The position numbers and the translations under genes were made by a program. From Sphingobacteriales bacterium (lineage in GTDB: Bacteria > Bacteroidota > Bacteroidia > Sphingobacteriales > Sphingobacteriaceae): a stretch of 6,996 nt of DNA. The stretch's first letter is position 1, and each line of letters begins with the position of its first letter. Under the pieces are notes generated by a model. The model saw only the letters and a program-made list of their open reading frames with translations, was not told where the DNA came from and ran no database searches. The DNA lies in the NCBI GenBank assembly GCA_020058405.1, contig JAGVEE010000099.1, positions 1 to 6,996 on the forward strand, given 5' to 3'. Below are positions 1 to 6,817 of this stretch, in pieces.

Positions 1-753
1 CCCAATTTTTTTAGCATAAGGTGTATTTATAATAGTACAAGGTGTTCCCGAAATTTTTTCGGTTAGCACTATATCGTCCATTTCTGAATTCACAATACCA
101 TTTTTATATTCATCACTTACTCCGGCTTCTTCGCTAGCTATAAATCTTGTACCTATAGATGCTGCACAAGCACCCAATGCCATCGCAGATAATAATCCTT
201 CGCCATTTGCAATTCCTCCTGCAGCTATTACAGGTTTATCTGGAAAAGCATGTTTCAAACTAGGCACCAATACTTGTAACGGATTCGGTCCGGCATGTCC
301 GCCAGCTCCTTGCCCCACTGCAATAAATCCATCACAACCTAAGTCATAACACTTTTTAGCATGTTGTAAATTAGTTACATCACAATATACTTTTGCACCA
401 TATTTATGTGCTTCTTCTATTACTCTTGCCGGTGAACCCAATGAAGTTATATAAAAGGGAACTTTTGCCTTTACGCAAATACTTAAATGTTTTTCAAAAA
501 TTACATTCGTTTTTTGAACAATTAAGTTCACGCCATAATTTCCCAGATTTGATTTGCTCTTGTGTTCATTTAAACTATTTAAAACACTTTCTAATTCACC
601 ATCGTTTCTATAATTGAGTGTTGGGAACACCCCGAGTATACCTGCGTCGATTGCTGCTTTTAACATTGGTAGATTTGAAACCAAGAACATAGGAGCCATT
701 ACAACCGGTATTTTTAAATTAAATTCTTTAGAAAAGTTGAAATTTATTGCCAT
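1..753 (-). CDS. Nitronate monooxygenase-type FMN oxidoreductase (C-terminus off the left edge)
   Basis: The minus strand is open from the ATG at 753-751 to the window edge, giving 251 codons without a stop; the C-terminus is missing. It reads as a TIM-barrel FMN enzyme of the nitronate monooxygenase / 2-nitropropane dioxygenase family, which also includes FabK-like enoyl-ACP reductases. Seen motifs: an N-terminal strand with VVMAPMFLVSNLP; GQGAGGHAGP, whose His153 is the family's catalytic-base position; the phosphate-binding glycines in AAGGIANG (177-184); and SIGTRF (199-204), followed by EEAG. Family members usually run about 310-360 residues, so roughly 60-100 residues are probably lost. 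Known members oxidise alkyl nitronates or reduce enoyl thioesters with a flavin; the sequence does not settle the substrate. It is transcribed divergently from the fatty-acid operon, so a shared intergenic control region is possible. No Shine-Dalgarno sequence is visible, but the start agrees with the usual N-terminus of the family. Confidence 0.9.
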   Translation of the reverse strand, partial: MAINFNFSKEFNLKIPVVMAPMFLVSNLPMLKAAIDAGILGVFPTLNYRNDGELESVLNSLNEHKSKSNLGNYGVNLIVQKTNVIFEKHLSICVKAKVPFYITSLGSPARVIEEAHKYGAKVYCDVTNLQHAKKCYDLGCDGFIAVGQGAGGHAGPNPLQVLVPSLKHAFPDKPVIAAGGIANGEGLLSAMALGACAASIGTRFIASEEAGVSDEYKNGIVNSEMDDIVLTEKISGTPCTIINTPYAKKIG

Positions 754-756
754 AAA

Positions 757-787
757 CTTGCTTTTAATTAAAATAAAGATATATTTG
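757..787 (+). promoter_or_regulatory. Bacteroidota-type promoter for the fad operon
   Basis: TTG at 758-760 is followed after exactly 19 bp by TATATTTG at 780-787. This fits the Bacteroidota sigma-ABfr consensus (-33 TTG or TTTG, about 19 bp, -7 TAnnTTTG) with a complete -7 box. The start of transcription would fall around 792-795, giving an untranslated leader of about 110 nt before the ATG at 904. The -33 element nearly touches the start of the divergent nitronate monooxygenase gene. No comparable -7 match was seen on the minus strand of this intergenic region. Confidence 0.6.
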
Positions 788-793
788 TACTAA

Positions 794-808
794 ATACCAA
801 TACGGTAT
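794..808. promoter_or_regulatory. Candidate repressor operator (5-5-5 inverted repeat)
   Basis: ATACC (794-798) and GGTAT (804-808) form a perfect inverted repeat around a 5-bp spacer, just downstream of the -7 box and over the predicted transcription start. That is where a repressor would block the fad promoter. The size and symmetry resemble TetR-family operators, and TetR-type regulators often control fatty-acid degradation operons, but no regulator gene is in the window. The octamer ATACCAAT (794-801) recurs as its reverse complement ATTGGTAT at 844-851, which could be a second half-site or the other arm of a leader stem. Confidence 0.4.
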
Positions 809-903
809 AGTGTTGTATTTATTTATCTAATATCATTAAAAAAATTGGTATAACATGAAATTGAAGAGGAAAAAATAGTAACTTATCCAAAAAATATTTT
901 TCC

Positions 904-2667
904 ATGAAAATAACACGTGTATTTGATTTGCTACCATTTCTAAAAATGTATTACCCTGAAAAAGTTGTTTTTTCAGCTAAGGTAAATGGGAAATGGGTTA
1001 CTTATGAAACAGAAAGTTTTATAAGGCAAGTAGATGAATTGAGTTTAGGTTTATTAAAATTAGGGATAAAAAAAGACGACAAAATTGCTAACATGTCGCC
1101 TAATAGACCCGAATGGAACATTGTAGATTTTGCAGTAATGCAAATGGGTGCAATCCATTTACCTTTATATCCCACACTTGCCGAAGCCGATTTAAGATAT
1201 ATTTTACAAGATTCTGGTGCTAAAGTGGTATTTGTAGCTACAGATGATTTGTATGAAAAAATAAAAAATGTACAAGCTGATTGTCCAGAATTACAACATG
1301 TTTTTTCGTATGAAAATATTAATTCAGAAAATGTAAAACATTGGGATTATTTAAAAAATTTAGGCGATGCAAATGATATCGACAAAATAATTGAATACAG
1401 AGACAACGTACAACCCGACGATTTATTAACCTTAATATATACATCGGGAACAACAGGAAACCCTAAAGGTGTAATGCTTACACATGATAACTTGGTAAGT
1501 AATTTCAAATCATCAAATCCTTTAATTCCCGATGGATCGCACAAAGCATTAAGTTTTTTACCACTCTCTCATATTTTTGAACGTATGGTAGTATATATGT
1601 ACTTAAGTAAAGGAGTGAGTATTTACTACGCAGAGTCGCTAGAAAAAATAGCAGATAATTTAAAGGAAGTTCAGCCACACATGTTTACAACTGTACCTCG
1701 TTTGCTTGAAAAAGTGTATGATAAAATTGTGGCTAAAGGAGCAGAATTAACTGGCATAAAGAAAAAATTATTTTTTTGGGCCCTAGATTTAGGCTTGAGA
1801 TATGAGTATGATGGAGCAAATGGTTGGTGGTATGAATTCCAATTATACATTGCAAATAAAATAATTTTCAAAAAATGGAGAGAAGCATTAGGTGGAAATA
1901 TTAAAGCTATTTGTGCAGGTGGAGCTGCATTGCAAGAGCGTTTAGCACGTGTGTTTTGGGCAGCTCAAATACCAGTATTACAAGGTTACGGATTAACTGA
2001 AACTTCTCCAGTAGTGGCAGTAAATGGTATTGAAAAAGGAATGCGGTGGTTTGGAACAGTGGGACCAACAATACCAGGAGTAGAAGTTAAAATTGCAGCC
2101 GATGGAGAAATTTTAGCTCGAGGACCCAACATTATGAAAGGGTATTTCAAAAAAGTAGAAGCTACAAACGAAGTGATAGATGCAGAAGGTTGGTTCCATA
2201 CTGGAGATATTGGTGAATGGGTAGATAATAGATACTTAAAAATTACAGATCGTAAAAAAGAAATTTTTAAAACAGCTGGTGGTAAATATATTGCTCCACA
2301 AGTAATCGAAAATAAATTCAAAGAATCTAAATTCATTGAGCAGATCATGGTTCTAGGTGAAAACGAACGTTTCCCTTCAGCTTTAATTATACCTGCTTTT
2401 GCACATTTAAAAGATTGGTGCGCAATTAAAAATATTGACTATGTAGATAATGCTTCCATTATAAACGATCAACGCATCATCGATAGAATTCAAAAAGAAG
2501 TTGATTTTTACAACAGCCCTTTAGGTCAATGGGAACAAATAAAAAAGTTTGTGCTATTGCCTCGTGAGTTTAGTATTGATGAAGGAGAACTAACTCCAAA
2601 ATTAAGTTTAAAACGTAAAGCAATTTTAGAAAAATATTCAGCTAAAATTGTAAACATATACAAATAA
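904..2667 (+). CDS. fadD: Long-chain fatty acid-CoA ligase (AMP-forming)
   Basis: 587-residue acyl-CoA synthetase of the ANL superfamily (COG1022/ACSL type), which activates free fatty acids to acyl-CoA with ATP and CoA. Visible motifs: the ATP-binding loop YTSGTTGNPKG (179-189), GYGLTETSP (361-369), GWFHTGDIGEW (429-439) with the ribose-binding Asp435, the hinge region ITDRKKEIFKTAGGKYI (447-463), and the C-terminal LTPKLSLKRK (563-572). In the last motif the position that normally holds the adenylation lysine of the A10 motif (LTPTxKxKR) appears to be Ser568, with lysines two residues before and after it. Length is normal for the family. The ATG at 904 gives the usual N-terminus (MKITRVFDLLPF); no in-frame ATG lies between it and the upstream in-frame stop at 862-864, and there is no Shine-Dalgarno sequence next to it. 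It is the first gene of the operon, and fadN begins 2 nt after its stop. The symbol follows function; the exact chain-length preference is not visible. Confidence 0.95.
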   Translation: MKITRVFDLLPFLKMYYPEKVVFSAKVNGKWVTYETESFIRQVDELSLGLLKLGIKKDDKIANMSPNRPEWNIVDFAVMQMGAIHLPLYPTLAEADLRYILQDSGAKVVFVATDDLYEKIKNVQADCPELQHVFSYENINSENVKHWDYLKNLGDANDIDKIIEYRDNVQPDDLLTLIYTSGTTGNPKGVMLTHDNLVSNFKSSNPLIPDGSHKALSFLPLSHIFERMVVYMYLSKGVSIYYAESLEKIADNLKEVQPHMFTTVPRLLEKVYDKIVAKGAELTGIKKKLFFWALDLGLRYEYDGANGWWYEFQLYIANKIIFKKWREALGGNIKAICAGGAALQERLARVFWAAQIPVLQGYGLTETSPVVAVNGIEKGMRWFGTVGPTIPGVEVKIAADGEILARGPNIMKGYFKKVEATNEVIDAEGWFHTGDIGEWVDNRYLKITDRKKEIFKTAGGKYIAPQVIENKFKESKFIEQIMVLGENERFPSALIIPAFAHLKDWCAIKNIDYVDNASIINDQRIIDRIQKEVDFYNSPLGQWEQIKKFVLLPREFSIDEGELTPKLSLKRKAILEKYSAKIVNIYK

Positions 2668-2669
2668 CA

Positions 2670-5072
2670 ATGAGAAGAATTAATAAAGTAGCGGTATTAG
2701 GTTCAGGTGTAATGGGCTCGCGTATTGCTTGCCATTTTGCAAATGCTGGCGTAAGTGTTTATCTATTAGACATAGCACCCAAAGCATTAACTGAAACGGA
2801 GCAAGCCGCAGGCATTTCTTTAGATCATCCATCAATAAAAAATAGAATTGTAAACGATGCACTTAAGCAAACGCTGAGTGCCAATCCTTCGGCTGTATTT
2901 ACAAAGCAAACTGCAAAATTAATTACTACTGGTAATTTTGATGATAATTTAAATTGGATTTCTGAATGTGATTGGATTATAGAAGTAGTAGTTGAAAATT
3001 TGGGTATTAAACAAAGTTTATTCGAACGTGTAGAAAAATTTCGTAAACCAGGAACTCTTATTACTTCCAATACTTCTGGTATTCCTATTCATTTAATGAC
3101 ACAAGGTAGGAGTGATGATTTTAAGAAACATTTCTGTGGAACACATTTTTTCAATCCGCCTCGTTATTTGCCTTTGTTAGAAATAATTCCTACAGTGGAT
3201 ACTGACCAATCTGTTGTTGATTTCTTGTTGCATTATGGTGATTTATATTTAGGTAAAACCACTGTATTGTGTAAAGATACTCCAGCATTTATTGCAAACA
3301 GAATTGGTGTATTCTCTATACTTTCTTTATTTCATATGGTAGATGAAATGGGATTAAGTATAGATGAAGTAGACAGATATACTGGGACTATCGTAGGCCG
3401 ACCAAAATCTGCAACCTTTAGAACTACAGATGTGGTAGGCTTAGATACCTTGATTAAAGTAGCTCGTGGCTTACAAGATAATTTACCTAACGATGAATCC
3501 AAAGATGCTTTTAGAATTCCAGAATTCATCGCAAAAATGGAAGCTAATAATTGGTTGGGTGATAAAACGAAACAAGGCTTCTACAAAAAGATTAAAAATG
3601 AAAAGGGGGAAAAAGATATTTTATCTCTCAATTTAAAAACGCTAGAATACGAACCAAAACAAAAGTTTAAATCGGCATCGCTTGAAGCAATGAAAACGAT
3701 GGATAATTTAAAAGATCGTTTACAGTTTCTAAACACTGCGACTGATACTGCTGGAATTTTCTTCCGCAAAACCATGTATACATTGTTTGCTTATTGTACG
3801 AAACGTGTTCCAGAAATTACCGACGACCTCTATCGCTTAGATGATGCAATGCGTGCTGGCTTTGGTTGGGAGTTAGGTCCTTTTCAAGTTTGGGATGTAT
3901 TAGGAGTTCAGAATACTGTTGATGCCATGCAAAAAGAAGGCTTAACAGTTGCACCTTGGTTAACTGAAATGTTAGCATCGGGTAAAACATCTTTTTACAA
4001 AACAGAAAATGCACAAGTAAATTATTACGATCAGTTTAGCAAAGAATATAAAAAGATACCAGGTGCAGAAGCCTTTATTATACTAGACAATTTACGTGCA
4101 AATAAAAAGGTGTGGGGAAATTCTGGTGTAACCGTTACAGATTTAGGCGACGGAATTTTGAATTGCGAATTCCATACAAAGATGAATTCGATTGGTGGTG
4201 AAGTATTGATGGGGATTAATAAAGCAATTGATCTTGCTGAAAAAGATTTCCGTGGATTAGTAGTAGGTAACCAAGGAGCAAATTTTTCTGCTGGTGCAAA
4301 TATTGCTATGATATTTATGATGGCTGTAGAACAAGAGTATGATGAAATAGATTTTGCCATTCGCCAATTTCAAAAAACAATGATGCGTGTTCGATACTCA
4401 TCCATTCCTGTTGTGGCTGCTCCAAATCATTTAACACTAGGTGGTGGATGCGAATTATGTTTGCATGCAGATTGGGTACAGGCAAATGCCGAAACCTATA
4501 TGGGGCTTGTAGAATTTGGAGTGGGTGTAATACCAGGTGGTGGTGGATCAAAAGAATTTGCTTTACGCATTTCCGATGCTTACCGCGAAGGCGATTATGA
4601 ATTAAATACCTTAAGAGAAAAATTCCTAACCATTGGTATGGCTAAAGTTTCTACTTCAGCTGAAGAAGCGTTTGGTTTAGGTTATTTGAAAAAAGGTCAG
4701 TATGGAATAAGTATGAATCAGAATAGATTAATTGCTGATGCAAAACAAAAAGCAATTGAGTTAGCGAATGATGGATATGTACGACCAACAGAAAGAAAAG
4801 ACATTAAAGTTTTAGGCCGACAAGGTTTAGGGATGGTCTTCGCAGGTGCAAATACAATGTATTCGGGCCATTACATGTCTGAGCATGATAAAAAAATATC
4901 TGAAAAATTAGGATACGTTTTATGTGGTGGTGATTTAAGTGAACCCACTTTAGTATCCGAACAATACCTACTCGATTTAGAGAGAGAAGCATTTTTATCA
5001 TTATGTGCAGAGCGTAAAACATTAGAAAGATTACAAGCCATTTTAAAAGGTGGTAAACCATTAAGAAATTAA
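2670..5072 (+). CDS. fadN: 3-hydroxyacyl-CoA dehydrogenase / enoyl-CoA hydratase, FadN type
   Basis: 800-residue bifunctional beta-oxidation enzyme that hydrates 2-enoyl-CoA and oxidises the resulting L-3-hydroxyacyl-CoA with NAD+. The domain order is dehydrogenase first and crotonase last, the reverse of E. coli FadB/FadJ and the same as B. subtilis FadN (about 790 residues). The NAD-binding Rossmann fold starts with GSGVMG (11-16). HFFNPPRY supplies catalytic His159, paired with Glu171 in LLEIIP; Ser136 (NTSG) and Asn210 (FIANRIG) also match the family. The first 3HCDH C-terminal domain runs to about 305 (GFYKK). A second copy contains EITDDLYRLDDAMRAGFGWE (382-401). The crotonase domain covers about 487-690, with the oxyanion-hole stretch NFSAGAN (538-544) and both acidic residues, Glu595 in GGGCEL and Glu615 in LVEFG, 20 apart as in classical hydratases. 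All key residues are present. It lies 2 nt after the synthetase and 3 nt before the thiolase, so the three are presumably co-transcribed. Confidence 0.96.
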   Translation: MRRINKVAVLGSGVMGSRIACHFANAGVSVYLLDIAPKALTETEQAAGISLDHPSIKNRIVNDALKQTLSANPSAVFTKQTAKLITTGNFDDNLNWISECDWIIEVVVENLGIKQSLFERVEKFRKPGTLITSNTSGIPIHLMTQGRSDDFKKHFCGTHFFNPPRYLPLLEIIPTVDTDQSVVDFLLHYGDLYLGKTTVLCKDTPAFIANRIGVFSILSLFHMVDEMGLSIDEVDRYTGTIVGRPKSATFRTTDVVGLDTLIKVARGLQDNLPNDESKDAFRIPEFIAKMEANNWLGDKTKQGFYKKIKNEKGEKDILSLNLKTLEYEPKQKFKSASLEAMKTMDNLKDRLQFLNTATDTAGIFFRKTMYTLFAYCTKRVPEITDDLYRLDDAMRAGFGWELGPFQVWDVLGVQNTVDAMQKEGLTVAPWLTEMLASGKTSFYKTENAQVNYYDQFSKEYKKIPGAEAFIILDNLRANKKVWGNSGVTVTDLGDGILNCEFHTKMNSIGGEVLMGINKAIDLAEKDFRGLVVGNQGANFSAGANIAMIFMMAVEQEYDEIDFAIRQFQKTMMRVRYSSIPVVAAPNHLTLGGGCELCLHADWVQANAETYMGLVEFGVGVIPGGGGSKEFALRISDAYREGDYELNTLREKFLTIGMAKVSTSAEEAFGLGYLKKGQYGISMNQNRLIADAKQKAIELANDGYVRPTERKDIKVLGRQGLGMVFAGANTMYSGHYMSEHDKKISEKLGYVLCGGDLSEPTLVSEQYLLDLEREAFLSLCAERKTLERLQAILKGGKPLRN

Positions 5073-5075
5073 TTT

Positions 5076-6254
5076 ATGAAAGAAGCATATATCATTTCGG
5101 CATACAGATCCGCAGTTGGAAAAGCGCCACGTGGTAAACTAAGATTTTATCGCCCGGACGATTTAGCATCGGATGTTATACAACACATGATGTTAGATTT
5201 TCCGCAGTTAGAAAAAGAATGGATTGACGACGTAATTGTTGGAAACGCTACACCCGAAGCAGAGCAAGGCTTAAACATTGGCAGAATGATTTCTTTAATG
5301 GGATTAAAAACCGATAAAGTTCCGGGAATGACGGTGAATAGATATTGTGCATCGGGATTAGAAACCATTGCCATTGCAACTGCAAAAATTAGAGCAGGTA
5401 TGAGCGATTGTATTATTGCTGGTGGAGTAGAGGTAATGTCGACCATCCCATTTGGTGGATGGAAAGTAGTGCCTAATTATGAAGTGGCAAAAAATAATCC
5501 GGATTACTATTGGGGAATGGGTTTAACAGCAGAAGCAGTTGCACGTGAATACAAAGTTACAAGAGAAGATCAAGATGAATTTTCTTTTCACTCGCACAGA
5601 AAAGCAGTAGCCGCATTTGAACAAGGTAAATTTAAATCGGGTATAGTGCCTATCAATATAAATGAAGTTTACATTGATGCAAACGGAAAGAAGAAAAACA
5701 AAGAATATGTTTTTGATACAGATGAAGGACCGCGTGCTGATACCGACATACAGAAATTAGCAAAGCTAAAACCCGTGTTTGATGCAGTAGGAAGTGTAAC
5801 TGCGGGTAATGCATCGCAAACATCAGATGGAGCAGCATTTGTGATGATAGTGTCTGAAGAAATGTTGAAACGATTAAATGTAAAACCAATTGCTAAATTA
5901 ATTTCTTATTCGGTTGCAGGTGTGCCTCCAAGAATTATGGGCATTGGTCCGGTAGAAGCAATACCAATGGCATTAAAAGCAGCAAACTTAAAATTAAACG
6001 ACATAGAATTAATTGAATTGAATGAAGCATTTGCTTCTCAATCATTAGCAGTAATAAGAACATTGGGCTTGAACCATGACATCGTAAATGTAAATGGAGG
6101 AGCCATTGCATTAGGTCATCCATTGGGTTGCTCTGGAGCAAAATTAAGTGTGCAATTATTTAACGAAATGCGCGCAAGAAATAACAAGTACGGAATGGTA
6201 ACCATGTGTGTAGGTGCGGGCCAAGGAGCAGCAGGGGTGTTTGAGTTGCTGTAA
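5076..6254 (+). CDS. fadA: Acetyl-CoA C-acyltransferase (3-ketoacyl-CoA thiolase)
   Basis: 392-residue thiolase, the normal length for the family. It catalyses the last step of beta-oxidation, cleaving 3-ketoacyl-CoA with CoA into acetyl-CoA and a shortened acyl-CoA. The nucleophilic Cys91 is in NRYCASG, the general-base His348 in GGAIALGHPLGCSG and the second cysteine, Cys378, in TMCVGAGQG; NEAFASQS carries the conserved Asn of the oxyanion hole. The last two positions coincide with the classic His348/Cys378 numbering of Zoogloea thiolase, and the first is offset by two. Biosynthetic acetoacetyl-CoA thiolases share these motifs; placement directly after fadN (3-nt gap) argues for the degradative role. 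It starts at the only well-placed ATG, without an obvious Shine-Dalgarno sequence. No T-rich intrinsic terminator follows the stop at 6252-6254; a 7-bp repeat array begins 2 nt after it. Confidence 0.95.
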   Translation: MKEAYIISAYRSAVGKAPRGKLRFYRPDDLASDVIQHMMLDFPQLEKEWIDDVIVGNATPEAEQGLNIGRMISLMGLKTDKVPGMTVNRYCASGLETIAIATAKIRAGMSDCIIAGGVEVMSTIPFGGWKVVPNYEVAKNNPDYYWGMGLTAEAVAREYKVTREDQDEFSFHSHRKAVAAFEQGKFKSGIVPININEVYIDANGKKKNKEYVFDTDEGPRADTDIQKLAKLKPVFDAVGSVTAGNASQTSDGAAFVMIVSEEMLKRLNVKPIAKLISYSVAGVPPRIMGIGPVEAIPMALKAANLKLNDIELIELNEAFASQSLAVIRTLGLNHDIVNVNGGAIALGHPLGCSGAKLSVQLFNEMRARNNKYGMVTMCVGAGQGAAGVFELL

Positions 6255-6255
6255 G

Positions 6256-6283
6256 TTGTACAGTGTATATTGTACGTTGTACA
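6256..6283. repeat. Short heptamer array, TTGTACA family
   Basis: Four consecutive 7-bp units are readable: TTGTACA (6256-6262), GTGTATA (6263-6269), TTGTACG (6270-6276) and TTGTACA (6277-6283). The first and last are identical, forming the 9-mer GTTGTACAG twice at a 21-bp distance (6255-6263 and 6276-6284), and the second is degenerate. TGTACA is its own reverse complement, so the array can also fold. It begins 2 nt after the fadA stop codon. Confidence 0.65.
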
Positions 6284-6311
6284 GGAAGGGAAGTGCTAAT
6301 TTGGAAATTTG

Positions 6312-6341
6312 TATTAAGAATTAAGTATTAAGAATTAAGAG
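6312..6341 (+). repeat. Left heptamer array (TTAAGWA)n
   Basis: A 14-bp unit, TATTAAGAATTAAG, occurs twice in perfect tandem (6312-6325 and 6326-6339). It resolves into four 7-bp units: TTAAGAA, TTAAGTA, TTAAGAA and TTAAGAG (6314-6341). The 22 bases 6311-6332 are the exact reverse complement of 6834-6855 on the far side of the four-helix-bundle gene, so the two arrays are long inverted repeats around it. Confidence 0.85.
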
Positions 6342-6369
6342 GGTGGAATAAAGTATTTTAATTTTTAGC

Positions 6370-6399
6370 TTGACAGATTTTTTGTAGCGGAGATATTTG
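6370..6399 (+). promoter_or_regulatory. Promoter-like sequence of the four-helix-bundle gene
   Basis: TTG at 6370-6372 (within TTGACA) is separated by exactly 19 bp from GATATTTG at 6392-6399, which matches the Bacteroidota -7 box TAnnTTTG except at its first base. Transcription would start near 6405, about 10 nt before the ATG at 6416, leaving a very short leader. This suggests that the cassette carries its own promoter and does not rely only on readthrough from fadA. Confidence 0.45.
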
Positions 6400-6415
6400 C
6401 TATAAAAATAGCAAA
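6396..6415. promoter_or_regulatory. Perfect 8-bp inverted repeat abutting the start codon
   Basis: TTTGCTAT (6396-6403) and ATAGCAAA (6408-6415) are perfect reverse complements around an AAAA loop. The right arm ends on the base before the ATG, and the left arm overlaps the last four bases of the putative -7 box. This could be a DNA operator over the transcription start or an RNA hairpin at the 5' end of the message. No Shine-Dalgarno sequence is present in the leader. Confidence 0.5.
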
Positions 6416-6781
6416 ATGCATAATTTCTTAGACTTAAAGATATGGATAAAAGCAATTGAAGTATCTGAATTAATTTATAAAATAACAAATGATTTTCCTT
6501 CGCAGGAAAAATTTGGAATAGTAAATCAAATGAGAAGAGCATCGGTTTCAATTTCTTCAAACATTGCTGAAGGTTGTGGTCGAAATAGTGACGTAGAGTT
6601 GATTAGATTTTTGGTGATAGCAAATGGCTCAACAGCAGAGTTGCAATCCCAAATATTTTTATCAGAAAAATTAAAATTTATTAATAAAGATGTAAAAAAA
6701 ATGGTTACAGATGAATTGGAAGAATTAAAGAAAATGAATTTTAAGTTTCAACAAGCCTTACGAAATAGGAATAACAAATAA
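6416..6781 (+). CDS. Four-helix bundle protein, 23S rRNA intervening-sequence (IVP/S23) family
   Basis: 121-residue small protein with the full signature of the 23S rRNA-associated intervening-sequence protein family (Pfam PF05635/TIGR02436 type): FLDLKIWIKAIEVSELIYKI at residues 4-23, FPSQEKFGIVNQMRRASVSI, then SNIAEGCGRNS and the helix FLVIANGSTAELQSQI, with a lysine-rich C-terminal helix. Length is normal and no helix looks interrupted. The family forms pentameric bundles of four-helix subunits and was first seen encoded inside 23S rRNA genes; the related Avd protein acts in diversity-generating retroelements. The molecular role of stand-alone copies is not established. Here no rRNA is nearby: the gene lies between fadA and fadE, is flanked by inverted 7-bp repeat arrays and has its own promoter-like sequence. 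It has no evident link to fatty-acid metabolism and is best read as an inserted cassette gene. The ATG at 6416 gives the standard N-terminus. Confidence 0.9.
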   Translation: MHNFLDLKIWIKAIEVSELIYKITNDFPSQEKFGIVNQMRRASVSISSNIAEGCGRNSDVELIRFLVIANGSTAELQSQIFLSEKLKFINKDVKKMVTDELEELKKMNFKFQQALRNRNNK

Positions 6782-6809
6782 TGGTTTGTTTTATAAATTA
6801 ACCAACCAT
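6781..6809 (+). terminator. Hairpin directly after the four-helix-bundle gene
   Basis: Bases 6781-6790 (atggtttgtt) pair with 6800-6809 (aaccaaccat) in a 10-bp stem with a single mismatch (6787/6803) and a 9-nt loop. The stem begins at the last base of the stop codon. It is followed by CTCCC rather than a T-tract, so it is not a canonical intrinsic terminator; it may be an RNA 3' end structure or part of the cassette end. Confidence 0.3.
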
Positions 6810-6817
6810 CTCCCAAA

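Noticed and set aside
393..617. Plus-strand open frame of 74 codons beginning MHHIYVLLLL
   Set aside because: It lies wholly antisense to the nitronate monooxygenase gene, whose minus-strand frame shows clear family motifs across the same bases; the leucine-rich peptide is a shadow of that gene.
866..870. GAGGA as a Shine-Dalgarno sequence for the synthetase
   Set aside because: It lies more than 30 nt before the ATG at 904, with no in-frame start codon at a suitable distance, and the N-terminus from 904 fits the family.
855..878. Tiny frame MKLKRKK in the fad leader, ending 25 bp before the synthetase ATG
   Set aside because: Seven codons with no ribosome-binding site and ordinary A-rich composition; such a frame is expected by chance in this leader, and nothing suggests an attenuation mechanism.
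6255..6341. CRISPR-like array after fadA
   Set aside because: The units are 7 bp and contiguous, with no spacers, and no cas gene is present; they are simple tandem heptamers.
6321..6560. Minus-strand open frame of 79 codons over the start of the IVP gene
   Set aside because: It runs antisense through the promoter, hairpin and first third of the four-helix-bundle gene, has no recognisable motif, and its composition follows from the AT-rich sequence.
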